From Lautropia sp. (GTDB lineage Bacteria > Pseudomonadota > Gammaproteobacteria > Burkholderiales > Burkholderiaceae_E), in the NCBI GenBank assembly GCA_030528325.1, contig JAUMZD010000021.1, positions 1 to 53,489 of the forward strand: a DNA stretch of 53,489 bases, written 5' to 3'. Shown here one piece after another: positions 32,145 to 41,357 of this stretch. Within the stretch, counting starts at the first letter, position 1, and the number at the start of each line of letters is the position of its first letter. The notes beneath the pieces are model-generated. The model searched no databases and had not been told where the DNA came from. It saw only the letters and a program-made list of their open reading frames with translations. A program made the translations under genes and the position numbers.

Positions 32145-34527
32145 GACGCACCCCCTGGATCTTGCCTTCCTTCAACGCTTGCAGCACCGCTTCCTTCGGC
32201 CCGTCGGCCACGCGGACACCGCCGTCCATGATCATCACCCGATTGACGTAATCGAGCAGTTGCAGCTTGTGGGTCACGAACACCATCGTCTGCCGGCCGC
32301 ACAGGCGGGCCAGTGCCTGCATCACCATCGTTTCGGTGGCGCTGTCCATCGCGCTGGTCGGTTCGTCCAGCAGCATCACGGTGGGGTTGGCGATGACGGC
32401 GCGGGCCAGGGCCACGGCCTGGCGCTGGCCGCCCGACAGGCCATTGCCCCCTTCACCGATCGGCATGTCGTAGCCATTCGGGTGATTGCTGGCGATCTGG
32501 TGCACGCCGAAGGCGTCGGCGATGCGCATCATCGAGTCATCATCGATGTGCGGGTTGCCGGCCTTCAGGTTCTCGCGCAACGTGCCGAAGAAGAGCCGCG
32601 TGTCCTGCCCCACGTACAGCACGTGGCGCCGCACGTCGGCCGGTTCGATCTGCTGAAGCTCGACCCCGTCCAGCTTGACCGAGCCTTCCGTCGGCCGGTA
32701 GAGCCCCGCCAGCACCTTCAGCAGCGACGATTTGCCGCTGCCGATGCGGCCCAGAATGGCCACGCGCTCGCCGGGGCTCAGGCTCATGCTCAGGTTGCGC
32801 ACCGACTCCGGCGATTGCGGGCCGTAGCGAAAGCTGATCTCATGGGCCGACAGCGCGCCCTGCGTCGTGGATTTCCGGACATAGTTGCGGTCGGCCTCGC
32901 GGTCGGTCGGCGTGGCCATCACCTTGTTCAGCGATTGCAGGGCGGTCTTGGCCTGCTGATAGCGCACGGCCAGTGCCGTGATGCTGGCCGCCGGTGCGAT
33001 CGTGCGGCCGGCCAGGATCACCGAGCCGATCAGCGCGCCCATCGTCAGCGTGCCATCGCCGATCAGATACACCCCCCAGCACACCATCGCCACCGTGCAC
33101 ATCGATTGCAGCAGGGCCGTGAAATTGCTCACCATGGCCGTGATCGAGCGGCTCTTCATCGAGGTGCGGGCCGTGAGCGCCGAGGCACGCTCGTAGCGGG
33201 TCTGCACCTGGCTTTCCATCCGCAGCGCCTTGATCGCCTCGGCATTTTCCAGCGTCTCGACCAGAATCCCCTGCTTGATCGAGCCCTCGCGCAGATGTTC
33301 CTTCACATAGCGCGACAGCGGGATCTGGGCCAGCGCGCCCACGATGATCAGGATCGGGATGCAGGCGAGCGGCACCAGATAGAGCGGGCCGGCGATCAGG
33401 TGGATCACCCAGACGAACAGCAGGATGAAGGGCAGGTCGGTCAGTGTCGCCAGCGTGGCCGAGGTGGCGAAGTCACGCACCGACTCGAATTCGCGGATCG
33501 TGTTCGCATAGGCGCCGGCCGATTGTGGCCGGTTTTCGAGCCGCGACATCATGGCCTGACGGAACAGGGTCGAACCGAGCAGCAGGTCGGCCTTCTTGCC
33601 GGCGTTGTCGATCAGCCAGCTTCGCAGGTTGCGGGCCAGATACTCGAACAGCATCGCCACCATCACGCCGCTGGCCAGTGCCCACAGCGTCACATAGGCC
33701 TGGTTCGAGATCACCCGGTCATAGACGTTCATCGTGAAGAAGGTGCCCGAGAGCGCCAGCACGTTCACGAGCAGCGCCGCCACGGCCGCCTGCGCGTAAT
33801 AACCGCGAAAGCGCCAGATCGTGCTCCAGAACCAGTGGCCCTTCGCCTTTTCGATCACGATCGGGCTGCGCTTGTCCTCGGCGATGGCCGGTCGAACCAG
33901 CAGGCAGGTGCCCATGTAGTGCTGTTTCAGCTCGGCCAGCGGAATTTCGATCTCCAGCGCGCCCTGCTCGCAGGGGAGGATCACCAGCTGATCGTTCTCA
34001 CGCTTGTCCAGCAGCAGGCAGGCCCGCAGGTCGTTCAGCAACAGCACCACCGGCAGCTGTAGCGGGTTGATCTGCTCGATGTCCCGGTGCTGGATGCGGA
34101 TCTTGCAGCCATGCGCCTCGGCAATCCGCATCATGCCGGCTGGTTGCAGCGGACGCTCGTGCGGGATGCCGGTCGAGAGCGCATCCTCGCTCTTGTGGAT
34201 GTCGAATCGGGCCAGGATCTGCGACAGCGCCGTCAATAGCGGGTCGGGCAGCGGCTGCTTCACCGGTACGGCCTGCTGTAGCGCCTGTGCCTGGGAGGGT
34301 TGAGCCTGCTGGGTCTGCTGGGCCACCGCCTGGCCGGATTGCGCGGGCGCGGCCGGCTGTTCTCCCGGCCCGTGGGCGGGGGCGTGCGAAGAGGCTGCGC
34401 CCGGCGCCTGGGCGCCGTTGCCTGCCTGGGAAGGATCAGAAGACATGGTTTCCGGGGACTGGGCTGGCCGTTCGCCATTGTGGGCGGCACGGCCAGCGTG
34501 TTGGGGTCTTTCGTCGGTCACTTTCAT
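32137..34527 (-). CDS. Type I secretion ABC transporter with C39-like domain
   Basis: An inner-membrane exporter ATPase, LapB/HlyB type. The 796-residue product has an Ala/Gln/Pro-rich N-terminal tail (1-90), then a C39 peptidase-like domain (about 95-215). That domain lacks a catalytic cysteine near its start, so it is likely a substrate-docking domain rather than a protease. Six membrane helices (about 240-520) and the ATPase follow, with Walker A GRIGSGKS (593-600), signature LSGGQ (697-701), Walker B VMLLDE (717-722) and H-loop His753. It lies 61 bp after the TolC-like gene and overlaps the HlyD-like gene. Confidence 0.94.
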   Translation of the reverse strand: MKVTDERPQHAGRAAHNGERPAQSPETMSSDPSQAGNGAQAPGAASSHAPAHGPGEQPAAPAQSGQAVAQQTQQAQPSQAQALQQAVPVKQPLPDPLLTALSQILARFDIHKSEDALSTGIPHERPLQPAGMMRIAEAHGCKIRIQHRDIEQINPLQLPVVLLLNDLRACLLLDKRENDQLVILPCEQGALEIEIPLAELKQHYMGTCLLVRPAIAEDKRSPIVIEKAKGHWFWSTIWRFRGYYAQAAVAALLVNVLALSGTFFTMNVYDRVISNQAYVTLWALASGVMVAMLFEYLARNLRSWLIDNAGKKADLLLGSTLFRQAMMSRLENRPQSAGAYANTIREFESVRDFATSATLATLTDLPFILLFVWVIHLIAGPLYLVPLACIPILIIVGALAQIPLSRYVKEHLREGSIKQGILVETLENAEAIKALRMESQVQTRYERASALTARTSMKSRSITAMVSNFTALLQSMCTVAMVCWGVYLIGDGTLTMGALIGSVILAGRTIAPAASITALAVRYQQAKTALQSLNKVMATPTDREADRNYVRKSTTQGALSAHEISFRYGPQSPESVRNLSMSLSPGERVAILGRIGSGKSSLLKVLAGLYRPTEGSVKLDGVELQQIEPADVRRHVLYVGQDTRLFFGTLRENLKAGNPHIDDDSMMRIADAFGVHQIASNHPNGYDMPIGEGGNGLSGGQRQAVALARAVIANPTVMLLDEPTSAMDSATETMVMQALARLCGRQTMVFVTHKLQLLDYVNRVMIMDGGVRVADGPKEAVLQALKEGKIQGVRRV

Positions 34528-34588
34528 GGAAAAGCCTGGGACGGAATCCGGGCAAGGGCCGGATGGACTCGGATGGGGCGGATCAGGA

Positions 34589-35953
34589 TCAGTTCAGGTC
34601 GGGCAGGGCAGCGCCAGCGGGTTCGGGGGCAGCCTCCGACCCTTCTGCCACCACGGGTGGCAGCGTCCCGATGCCGAGTCGCGGCAACAGACGGGCCGTG
34701 CTGCCCAGCAGCCGGTAGCGGGCCTGGTTCAGCTCCTGCGCCTCGATCGTGGCCCCGAGCTGGGCCTGGTAGATCTCGTTCTCGGCATTGAGCAGGTCGA
34801 TGATGCTGCGCTTGCCGATCTGGAACTGTTCCCAGTAGGCAGCGCGAACCTTGCGGGTGCTCTCGACGAGGGCGTCGCGGGAGCCCACCCGGCCCTGGCG
34901 TGCCTGAATCTGTGTCCAGTGCCGGGCCACGTCCGTCTCCAGCGTGCGGCGCGTGTTGGCCACGGCCTCTTCCGCACTCAGGATCTGGGCCCGTGCGGCA
35001 GCAGCCTGGGCTGCACCCTGGCCACCGTCGAAGGGATTCCAATCCGTCACCACCGAGACATCATAGCCGCCGAACCACTGGCGCTTGCCATCGGCATCGT
35101 AGGGGCTGTTGACCCGGGCACGCAGGTTGAAACTGGGCTTGTTCCAGGCATTGGCCACGGCTGCCGCCCGGCGGGCCGCCTCGACCTCGGCCCGTCCTGC
35201 CAGGATGGCCGGGTGCTCGGCCAGCGCGGCTGTGGCCTGCGCCAGGCTGTCCATCCGCGTCTCGGCCGCAGGTGCCGGCATCATGCCATTCAGCGGCCTG
35301 CCCACCAGCTGTGTCAGCGCAGCCTGTGCTTCGGCCAGTTGCCCCTCCCGGTCGGACAGCGCCACCTGGGCCTGCGAGAGCCGGGAATTGGTCTGGAGCA
35401 GGTCATAGCCGCGGCCCTTGTCGTGGGCCACGATCTGCTGCACCCGTCGGCGCAGGCTGTCGATTTCCGACACGTAATGACGCGTCAGCTCGGTCAGTTC
35501 CGCCTGCTTCATCACCTCGACGTAAGCGTCGGCGACCTTCATCGCGATATCGGCCCGGGCCGCTTCCGTGCCGTAGTTGGCGCTGCTCAGCCGGGCGAGC
35601 TGACGCTGCGTCTCGTTGTCGGTGCGGCCTCCGTCATAGATGGGCTTGATCGCCTGTGCGCCCAGGTCGCCCTGACGGTTGCGCTCGCCGCCGCGCTGAT
35701 AGCCCCAGCCCGGCTCTGCGATCACGCCGAAGCGCATGTTCATCTGACTTCTGGCCCCCGTGACTTCGTGACGGATGGTTTCCGCCTGGCGTCGGGCGCC
35801 GATCACCTGCGGGTGCTGGCCCAGGGCGATCAGCACGCTTTCCTTCAGGGTTTCGGCCGGGGCCGGGGAGGCGATGACGCTCAGGGCCGTCGCCACCGCC
35901 AACCCGAGGCGAGGGCGATGGGAGGGAACGGGCGTTTGTCGTGGTGGATGCAT
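34589..35953 (-). CDS. TolC-family outer-membrane efflux/secretion protein
   Basis: The outer-membrane channel of the type I secretion system. The 454-residue product has a signal peptide (MHPPRQTPVP start, cleavage near SPAPA-ET, about residue 33). Two long alpha-helical repeats typical of TolC follow (ETLKESVLIALGQHPQVIGA; LAEHPAILAGRAEVEAARRA), with FDGGQGAAQAAAARAQI and the RSIIDLLNAENEIYQAQ segment of the second half. I start at the internal ATG because the longer frame adds 145 residues of non-family sequence. It is the first gene of the operon tolC-like, ABC, hlyD-like. No RTX or other exported protein gene is in the window. Confidence 0.92.
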   Translation of the reverse strand: MHPPRQTPVPSHRPRLGLAVATALSVIASPAPAETLKESVLIALGQHPQVIGARRQAETIRHEVTGARSQMNMRFGVIAEPGWGYQRGGERNRQGDLGAQAIKPIYDGGRTDNETQRQLARLSSANYGTEAARADIAMKVADAYVEVMKQAELTELTRHYVSEIDSLRRRVQQIVAHDKGRGYDLLQTNSRLSQAQVALSDREGQLAEAQAALTQLVGRPLNGMMPAPAAETRMDSLAQATAALAEHPAILAGRAEVEAARRAAAVANAWNKPSFNLRARVNSPYDADGKRQWFGGYDVSVVTDWNPFDGGQGAAQAAAARAQILSAEEAVANTRRTLETDVARHWTQIQARQGRVGSRDALVESTRKVRAAYWEQFQIGKRSIIDLLNAENEIYQAQLGATIEAQELNQARYRLLGSTARLLPRLGIGTLPPVVAEGSEAAPEPAGAALPDLN

Positions 35954-36384
35954 CTTGTATTGACCCGGTGCAAATGGAACAAAGATCCCGATCGCGGCAT
36001 GCTTCACCGCCGCTCGATCGGACTGACCCTTCTGAAGCCCATTGTGGACGCATCGTTCAGGACGAGCGGCCCAGACTGGCTGCTTGGCGGCTTTGGGTGC
36101 ACCAGCGGGGAATGATTGGTGGCCGCGCAACAACCTGTGGCGCTTTCGAGACGAACAGCACCGTGCGGGGTATGGGCGGCAGCAAACGGCAGCGGCGGGC
36201 ACGAAATGCCCGGTTTTCCTGCCGTTCTTCGAGGCTTGCCAGCCGCTGCATACCGTCTCGCGTGCCTGCCCGGCGCGCCATCCGGCGGGGCCGATGTTCG
36301 CCGTCGCGATGCCTGCCGCCCAAGCGCCTAGCGCCCACGCGCCTGGCTGCCGATGCCCGGGTGTCACGACGGGCAAGGGCGGGT
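35954..36384. other. Intergenic region upstream of the type I secretion operon
   Basis: This 431-bp gap should contain the promoter of the secretion operon and the 3' end of the dehydrogenase gene. I see an R1 fragment (36283-36331) and a small hairpin GGGCA-CGAAA-TGCCC followed by GGTTTT near 36208-36228, but no supported gene. Confidence 0.5.
36283..36331 (+). repeat. R1 repeat, right part, degenerate
   Basis: GGCGGGGCCGATGTTCGCCG followed by TCGCGATGCCTGCCGCCCAA and GCGCCTAG matches the R1 core and right end with a few changes. It ends about 50 bases beyond the stop of the dehydrogenase gene at 36385. Confidence 0.65.
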
Positions 36385-37230
36385 TCAACCCCGGCCCAGC
36401 AGGGGCATTTTCGTCGCCATCAGGGTCATGAACGGCACATTGGCCGACAGCGGCAGCTTTGCCATGTTCAGCACCGCGTCAGCCACCAGTGACACGTCGA
36501 TCACCGGCTCGGCCGCGATCCGGCCGTCGGCCTGAAGGATGCCCTCGGCCATCGGACGAGCCATCTCGGTCATCGCATTGCCGATGTCGATCTGGCCACA
36601 GGCGATGTCGAAGGCACGTCCGTCGAGCGAGGCGGCCTTCGTCAGTCCGGTGATCGCATGTTTCGTGGCCGTGTACGGCATCGTCATCGGCCGGGGCGCG
36701 TGGGCCGACACCGAACCATTGTTGATGATGCGGCCACCCTGGGGATGCTGTGCCTTCATCACCCGGAACGCGGCCTGGATGCAATAGAAGGGCCCACTGA
36801 GGTTCGTGTCGACCACCGCCTGCCATTGCGCTGGCGACAGCGTCTCCAGCGGCACGGCGGGGGCACCGATCCCCGCATTGTTGAACACCACGTCCACCCG
36901 CCCGAAATGCCCGACAGTGCGGTCGAAGAGGGCATTGACCGCGACCGGATCCGTCACGTCCGTTGGCATGACCAGTGCCCGTTCACCGGCGCCGGACAGT
37001 TCTGCGGTCTCCACCAGCGGCTCGGGGCGCCGCCCGGCCAGGGCCACGGCGTAGCCGGCCGACAGGAAACGCAGGGCTACGGCCCGTCCGATGCCACTGC
37101 CTGCACCGGTGATGATGGCCACCGGTGGGTGGCCCGGAGAACTGTCGTTCAGCGCTGCCGTACCGGTATCCGGGCCTGCGGCAGCAGGGCGGCTTTCTTC
37201 ATGACTGTGTGTCGCACTGGAATGGCTCAT
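36385..37230 (-). CDS. Short-chain dehydrogenase/reductase (SDR)
   Basis: A cytoplasmic NAD(P)-dependent oxidoreductase, substrate unknown. The 281-residue product has the cofactor motif TGAGSGIG (41-48), NNAG (117-120), the catalytic serine in the NGSVSAH strand (about 171-177), and Tyr186 and Lys190 in YTATK. The first 35 residues are a Ser/His/Pro-rich extension. I start at ATG 37230 because AAGGA lies five bases before it; an ATG six codons upstream is the alternative. The neighbouring FAD dehydrogenase gene is upstream with a 38-bp gap, so the two may be co-transcribed. Confidence 0.9.
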   Translation of the reverse strand: MSHSSATHSHEESRPAAAGPDTGTAALNDSSPGHPPVAIITGAGSGIGRAVALRFLSAGYAVALAGRRPEPLVETAELSGAGERALVMPTDVTDPVAVNALFDRTVGHFGRVDVVFNNAGIGAPAVPLETLSPAQWQAVVDTNLSGPFYCIQAAFRVMKAQHPQGGRIINNGSVSAHAPRPMTMPYTATKHAITGLTKAASLDGRAFDIACGQIDIGNAMTEMARPMAEGILQADGRIAAEPVIDVSLVADAVLNMAKLPLSANVPFMTLMATKMPLLGRG

Positions 37231-37268
37231 ATCGTCCTTTTTCTGCATTCAGCATTCAATATTCATCA

Positions 37269-38705
37269 TCATGGCGGGAGCAGCTTGCCCGGGTTCATCC
37301 GGCCATCCGGATCCAGCGCCGCCTTGATGGCCTGCATCATCTTCAGCTCCACCTCAGACTTGTAGCGGCCAAGCTCGGTGCGGCGCAGGACGCCGATGCC
37401 GTGTTCGGCCGAAATCGCGCCGCCGTGCGCCACCACCGTGTCATGCACCAGCTCGTTCATCCGGGCCTCGTCCACCTCGAACTGCGCATCGAATGCCCGG
37501 CCGGCCTGTGCCGTTGGCCAGACATTGAAGTGCAGGTTCCCATCGCCCAGATGACCGAACACCACGGGGCGCGCTTCAGGAAATACCGATCGTATCCGGT
37601 GCCCGACCGCCTCGATGAAATCTGCGATCCGGGCGATCGGCACCGAGATGTCGTGCTTGATGTTCCTGCCCTCGGCACTCTGGGCCGACGAGATCCGCTC
37701 CCGCAGGGTCCAGAACTGGCGGAACTGTTCGAGCGAGGTCGAGATCGCTGCGTCCTCGATCAGCTCCTGCCTGATGGCTGCGCCCAGCATGGCTTCCAGC
37801 CTGTCGTGCGCATCGGCTTCACTGACCAGGCTGCTGGCTTCCAGCAGCACATACCAGCGGCAGGGCGCTTCGAGCGGCAGGCGGGTGCCCGGCACATGCT
37901 TCAGCACCAGCCCCATCGCCACTTCCGAGATCAGCTCGAAGGCCGTCAGACTGCCGGCCAGCGCCGACTGGGCGTGGGCCAGCAGCGCCAGCGCTGCCGC
38001 GGGGCTGTCCAGCCCCACGAAGGCGGCCACCCTGGCCACCGGTCGGGGAAACAGCTTCAGAACCGCAGCCGTGATCACGCCCAGCGTACCCTCCGAGCCG
38101 ATCAGCAGATCCCGCAGATCGTAGCCCGTATTGTTCTTGCGCAGGGCATGAAGCCCGTCCCACAACCGGCCATCGGCTGTCACGGCCTCCAGCCCCAGGC
38201 ACAGCTCGCGCATGTTGCCATAGGCCAGCACCTGCACCCCGCCGGCATTGGTGGCCAGATTGCCACCGATCGTGCAGCTGCCCTCCGAGGCCAGCGACAG
38301 TGGAAAGAGCCTGCCGGCCGCGGCAGCCGCTTCCTGCACCTGCTGCAGCGTGCAGCCGGCCTCGGCCACGATCGTGTTGCCGATCGGGTCGATCGAGCGG
38401 ATGCGGCTCATCCGCTTCAGCGACAGCAGCACCGTCGGACGGTCTTCGGTGGGAACGGAGGCACCGGTCAGCCCCGTGTTGCCGCCCTGGGGAACGATCG
38501 CATGGCCGTGCCCGGCACACCAGCGCACCACGGCTGCTACATCTCCGGCCGTGTCGGGCATGGCCACCGCCAGCGCCCGACCTTGCCAGCGTCGCCGGTA
38601 GTCCAGCAGAAAGGGCACCATCCCGTCCGGCGTACTCAGCAGCCGGCCTGAAAAAGTGCTTGCCAGCGAGGCGCACAGCGACGCCTTCTCATGTACTGCA
38701 TCCAT
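37269..38705 (-). CDS. FAD-linked D-2-hydroxyacid dehydrogenase (GlcD/D2HGDH type)
   Basis: An FAD-binding PCMH/VAO-type oxidoreductase that oxidises a D-2-hydroxyacid, such as D-lactate, D-glycolate or D-2-hydroxyglutarate. The 478-residue product has the FAD-binding run VPQGGNTGLTGASVP (71-85), CTIGGNLATNAGG and LIGSEGTLGVITAAVLKLFP. The C-terminal family motif FGHLGDGNLHFNVW and SAEHGIGVLRR complete it. The exact substrate cannot be told from sequence; the family's D-2-hydroxyglutarate branch is the likeliest. It diverges from the O-antigen export gene with only about 29 bp between the two annotated starts. Confidence 0.9.
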   Translation of the reverse strand: MDAVHEKASLCASLASTFSGRLLSTPDGMVPFLLDYRRRWQGRALAVAMPDTAGDVAAVVRWCAGHGHAIVPQGGNTGLTGASVPTEDRPTVLLSLKRMSRIRSIDPIGNTIVAEAGCTLQQVQEAAAAAGRLFPLSLASEGSCTIGGNLATNAGGVQVLAYGNMRELCLGLEAVTADGRLWDGLHALRKNNTGYDLRDLLIGSEGTLGVITAAVLKLFPRPVARVAAFVGLDSPAAALALLAHAQSALAGSLTAFELISEVAMGLVLKHVPGTRLPLEAPCRWYVLLEASSLVSEADAHDRLEAMLGAAIRQELIEDAAISTSLEQFRQFWTLRERISSAQSAEGRNIKHDISVPIARIADFIEAVGHRIRSVFPEARPVVFGHLGDGNLHFNVWPTAQAGRAFDAQFEVDEARMNELVHDTVVAHGGAISAEHGIGVLRRTELGRYKSEVELKMMQAIKAALDPDGRMNPGKLLPP

Positions 38706-38734
38706 GGTTGCGTGATTCAGGAGGCTATTGCGAC

Positions 38735-39622
38735 ATGCTACACCCGGTGCAGGCAGTAGAATGGGCGTCTTTTTTGCTGCCCTTCACACGATTGAATCCT
38801 CACGCAGCCACACCTGTTTCTCCGGGGTTCATGCTCGCCACGCTGTGGCGGCATCGCAGCCTCATCATGCAGATGGCCTGGCGCGACATCGCCGCCCGCT
38901 ATCGCGGCTCGGTCATGGGCGTCTTCTGGTCGTTGCTGAATCCGCTGCTGATGCTGGCCGTCTACACCTTCGTCTTCTCGGTGGTGTTCAAGGCCCGCTG
39001 GCAGGCCGGGGCCGAGCAGAGCCATGCCGACTTCGCCGTCATCCTCTTTGCCGGCGTCATCGTCCACAGCTTCTTTGCCGAGGTGGCAGGCAAGGCGCCC
39101 TCGCTCATCCTCACCAACCCCAGCTATGTGAAGAAGGTCGTCTTCCCGCTGGAGATCCTGCCGGCCGTCACGCTGCTGTCGGCGCTCTTCCAGGCGGGCA
39201 TCAGCTTTCTGGTGCTGTTGGCGGCGCTGCTGATCACCATCGGCTCGATACCGTTCACCGTGCCGCTCATCCTCATCGTCTGGCTGCCGCTGTGCCTGCT
39301 GGCCCTGGGCGCCAGCTGGTGGCTGTCGTCGCTTGGCGTCTACATTCGCGACATCGGCCAGGCCATCGGCGTCGTGCTGACCGTCATGCTCTTCATCTCG
39401 CCGGCCTTCTTCTCGATCCAGGCGCTGCCCGAAAGCCTGCAGCCGTGGGTGAAGCTCAACCCGCTCACGCTGCCGATGGAACAGTCGCGTCAGGTGCTGA
39501 TCTGGGGCACGATGCCCGACTGGGGCGCATGGGCACTTTATACCCTGCTGACGGCCGGCTTCGCCTGGCTGGGCTTTGCCTGGTTCCAGTCCACCCGACG
39601 GGGGTTTGCCGATGTCCTCTGA
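38735..39622 (+). CDS. wzm: O-antigen/polysaccharide ABC transporter permease Wzm
   Basis: An inner-membrane permease that, with the next gene product, moves a lipid-linked polysaccharide to the periplasm. The product (295 residues from ATG 38735) has six hydrophobic segments and the family run WRHRSLIMQMAWRDIAARYR, then GSVMGVFWSLLNPLLMLAVY and ending QSTRRGFADVL. The start is uncertain. ATG 38735 has AGGAGG 10 bases upstream but almost no room for a promoter; ATG 38831 (MLATLWRHRS) gives 263 residues, the usual length. A -10-like TAGAAT at about 38757 would favour a later start. It overlaps wzt. Confidence 0.9.
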   Translation: MLHPVQAVEWASFLLPFTRLNPHAATPVSPGFMLATLWRHRSLIMQMAWRDIAARYRGSVMGVFWSLLNPLLMLAVYTFVFSVVFKARWQAGAEQSHADFAVILFAGVIVHSFFAEVAGKAPSLILTNPSYVKKVVFPLEILPAVTLLSALFQAGISFLVLLAALLITIGSIPFTVPLILIVWLPLCLLALGASWWLSSLGVYIRDIGQAIGVVLTVMLFISPAFFSIQALPESLQPWVKLNPLTLPMEQSRQVLIWGTMPDWGAWALYTLLTAGFAWLGFAWFQSTRRGFADVL

Positions 39623-41357
39623 CACCCGCCACCCTCCGGCGCCCCCCGTGCTGGCTGTCACATCACAGCCGTCCTCGGCCCCGCTACCGGTCTCCGGGAC
39701 GGAACGGGCCCCCGCTGCGCCCGCATCATTGCCCGACGCCGACACGCTGCATCATCCGGTGCATCGCGCCGATGAAGCCGTGCCGGGTTTCGGTGACGAG
39801 CCTCGGGCCGCTCAGCCCGACGACATCGCCATTCGGGTCGAGGGCCTCACCAAGTGCTTCCTGCTCTACGACCAGCCGGCTCACATGCTGAAGCAGCAGA
39901 TCGTGGGTAGGCTCGCACGCCTCCTCGGCCGGCAGCCGCCGCGCTACTTCCGCGAATACTGGGCACTGAAGGGCATCGATTTCAACATCCGGCGTGGCGA
40001 GGTCGTCGGCATCGTCGGCCGCAACGGCGCCGGCAAGTCCACGCTGCTGCAGATCCTCTGCGGCACGCTGACCCCCACCGGGGGCAGCATCGAGCTGCGT
40101 GGCCGTGTCGCGGCCCTGCTGGAGCTGGGCGCCGGTTTCAATCCCGACTTTACCGGCCGGGAAAACGTCTACCTGAACGGCGCCATCCTCGGCATCGGCC
40201 GCGAGGAAATCGACCGGCGCTTTCCCGAGATCGCCGCCTTTGCCGACATCGGCGAGTTCATCGACCGCCCCGTCAAGTCCTATTCCTCCGGCATGTACGT
40301 CCGGCTGGCCTTTGCCGTCTCGGCCTGTGTCGAACCCGACATCCTGATCGTGGACGAGGCGCTCGCCGTGGGCGATGCCAAGTTCCAGGCCAAGTGCTTC
40401 CGCCGCTTCGAGGAGCTGGTGGCCCGTGGCACCACGATCCTGCTCGTCACCCATTCCATCGACCAGATCACCCGCCATTGCGACCGGGCCATCCTGCTCG
40501 AAGGCGGCGTCGTGCACCAGATGGGCCCGCCCAGGGATGTGGCCAACACCTATCTGGATTTGATGTTCGGGGTGTCGCGCCCGGCTGTCGGCGCGGATGC
40601 GGACAGCCAGAACGACGCGGGCGATGGAAAGGGGGGCGAGGCGATCACGGACCGGGACTCGTCCACGGCGAAAACAGGGCGGGCGGGGCTGCCAGCGCAG
40701 GGCGTCAAGGCCGATTCGTCCATGCAGACAGCCGATGGAGACCTGGCCGACACGGCCACCGCCAGCGAAGGGGGGCTTCAGCCTGCTTCCGTTGCGCCAG
40801 CCGATGATCCAACCCTGTCGCCTGATTACAGTCGCCTGGCCCGGCGTGTCATCATCCGTCCTGAAGGCCGTTTTGAAGACAGGCCGGGCTACAACAAGGA
40901 TGAATTCCGCTGGGGAAGCCGCGAGGTCGAGATTCTCGACTTCATGGTGACGACCAACGGCGTCGATCATGGGGTGGGCCTCAAAACTGGTGATCAGGTG
41001 ATGGTCATCGCCTGGGTTCGCTTTCGCGTTGATGTTCATGCACCAATCTTTGGCCTGACGATCAAGACACCGGATGGTGTCACGGTTTATGGCAGCAACT
41101 CACGGGATTTTCCGGGAGGGCCGGTTTTCCGGCCGGCCAGGGCCGGTGAACTGATCCGCGTGGTCTTCCTTGTCGATCTGAGGATCGGTGAGGGGGATTT
41201 CCTGCTCTCGTTAGGGGTCGCCCACGATGTGGGCGGCGGCGAGATCGAGCCGCTCGATCGCCGCTATGACAGTATCCTGATACACGTCAGCCGCCAGTCC
41301 CGCTGTTACGGCCTGGCAGATTTCGACATGCGGGTAGAAATCGAAGGACACCCATGA
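39612..41357 (+). CDS. wzt: Polysaccharide ABC transporter ATPase Wzt with C-terminal recognition domain
   Basis: The ATPase partner of Wzm. The 581-residue product has a 70-residue Pro/Ala-rich N-terminal extension, then the ATPase (about 72-320) with Walker A GRNGAGKS (136-143), signature SSGMYV (225-230), Walker B LIVDEA (245-250) and the H-loop His281. A low-complexity linker follows (about 325-405). The C-terminal beta-sandwich domain (about 430-575) in known Wzt proteins binds the modified non-reducing end of the O-polysaccharide. This two-domain form implies that the exported chain carries a terminal cap, which fits the methyltransferase gene that follows with a 4-bp overlap. Confidence 0.93.
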   Translation: MSSDTRHPPAPPVLAVTSQPSSAPLPVSGTERAPAAPASLPDADTLHHPVHRADEAVPGFGDEPRAAQPDDIAIRVEGLTKCFLLYDQPAHMLKQQIVGRLARLLGRQPPRYFREYWALKGIDFNIRRGEVVGIVGRNGAGKSTLLQILCGTLTPTGGSIELRGRVAALLELGAGFNPDFTGRENVYLNGAILGIGREEIDRRFPEIAAFADIGEFIDRPVKSYSSGMYVRLAFAVSACVEPDILIVDEALAVGDAKFQAKCFRRFEELVARGTTILLVTHSIDQITRHCDRAILLEGGVVHQMGPPRDVANTYLDLMFGVSRPAVGADADSQNDAGDGKGGEAITDRDSSTAKTGRAGLPAQGVKADSSMQTADGDLADTATASEGGLQPASVAPADDPTLSPDYSRLARRVIIRPEGRFEDRPGYNKDEFRWGSREVEILDFMVTTNGVDHGVGLKTGDQVMVIAWVRFRVDVHAPIFGLTIKTPDGVTVYGSNSRDFPGGPVFRPARAGELIRVVFLVDLRIGEGDFLLSLGVAHDVGGGEIEPLDRRYDSILIHVSRQSRCYGLADFDMRVEIEGHP

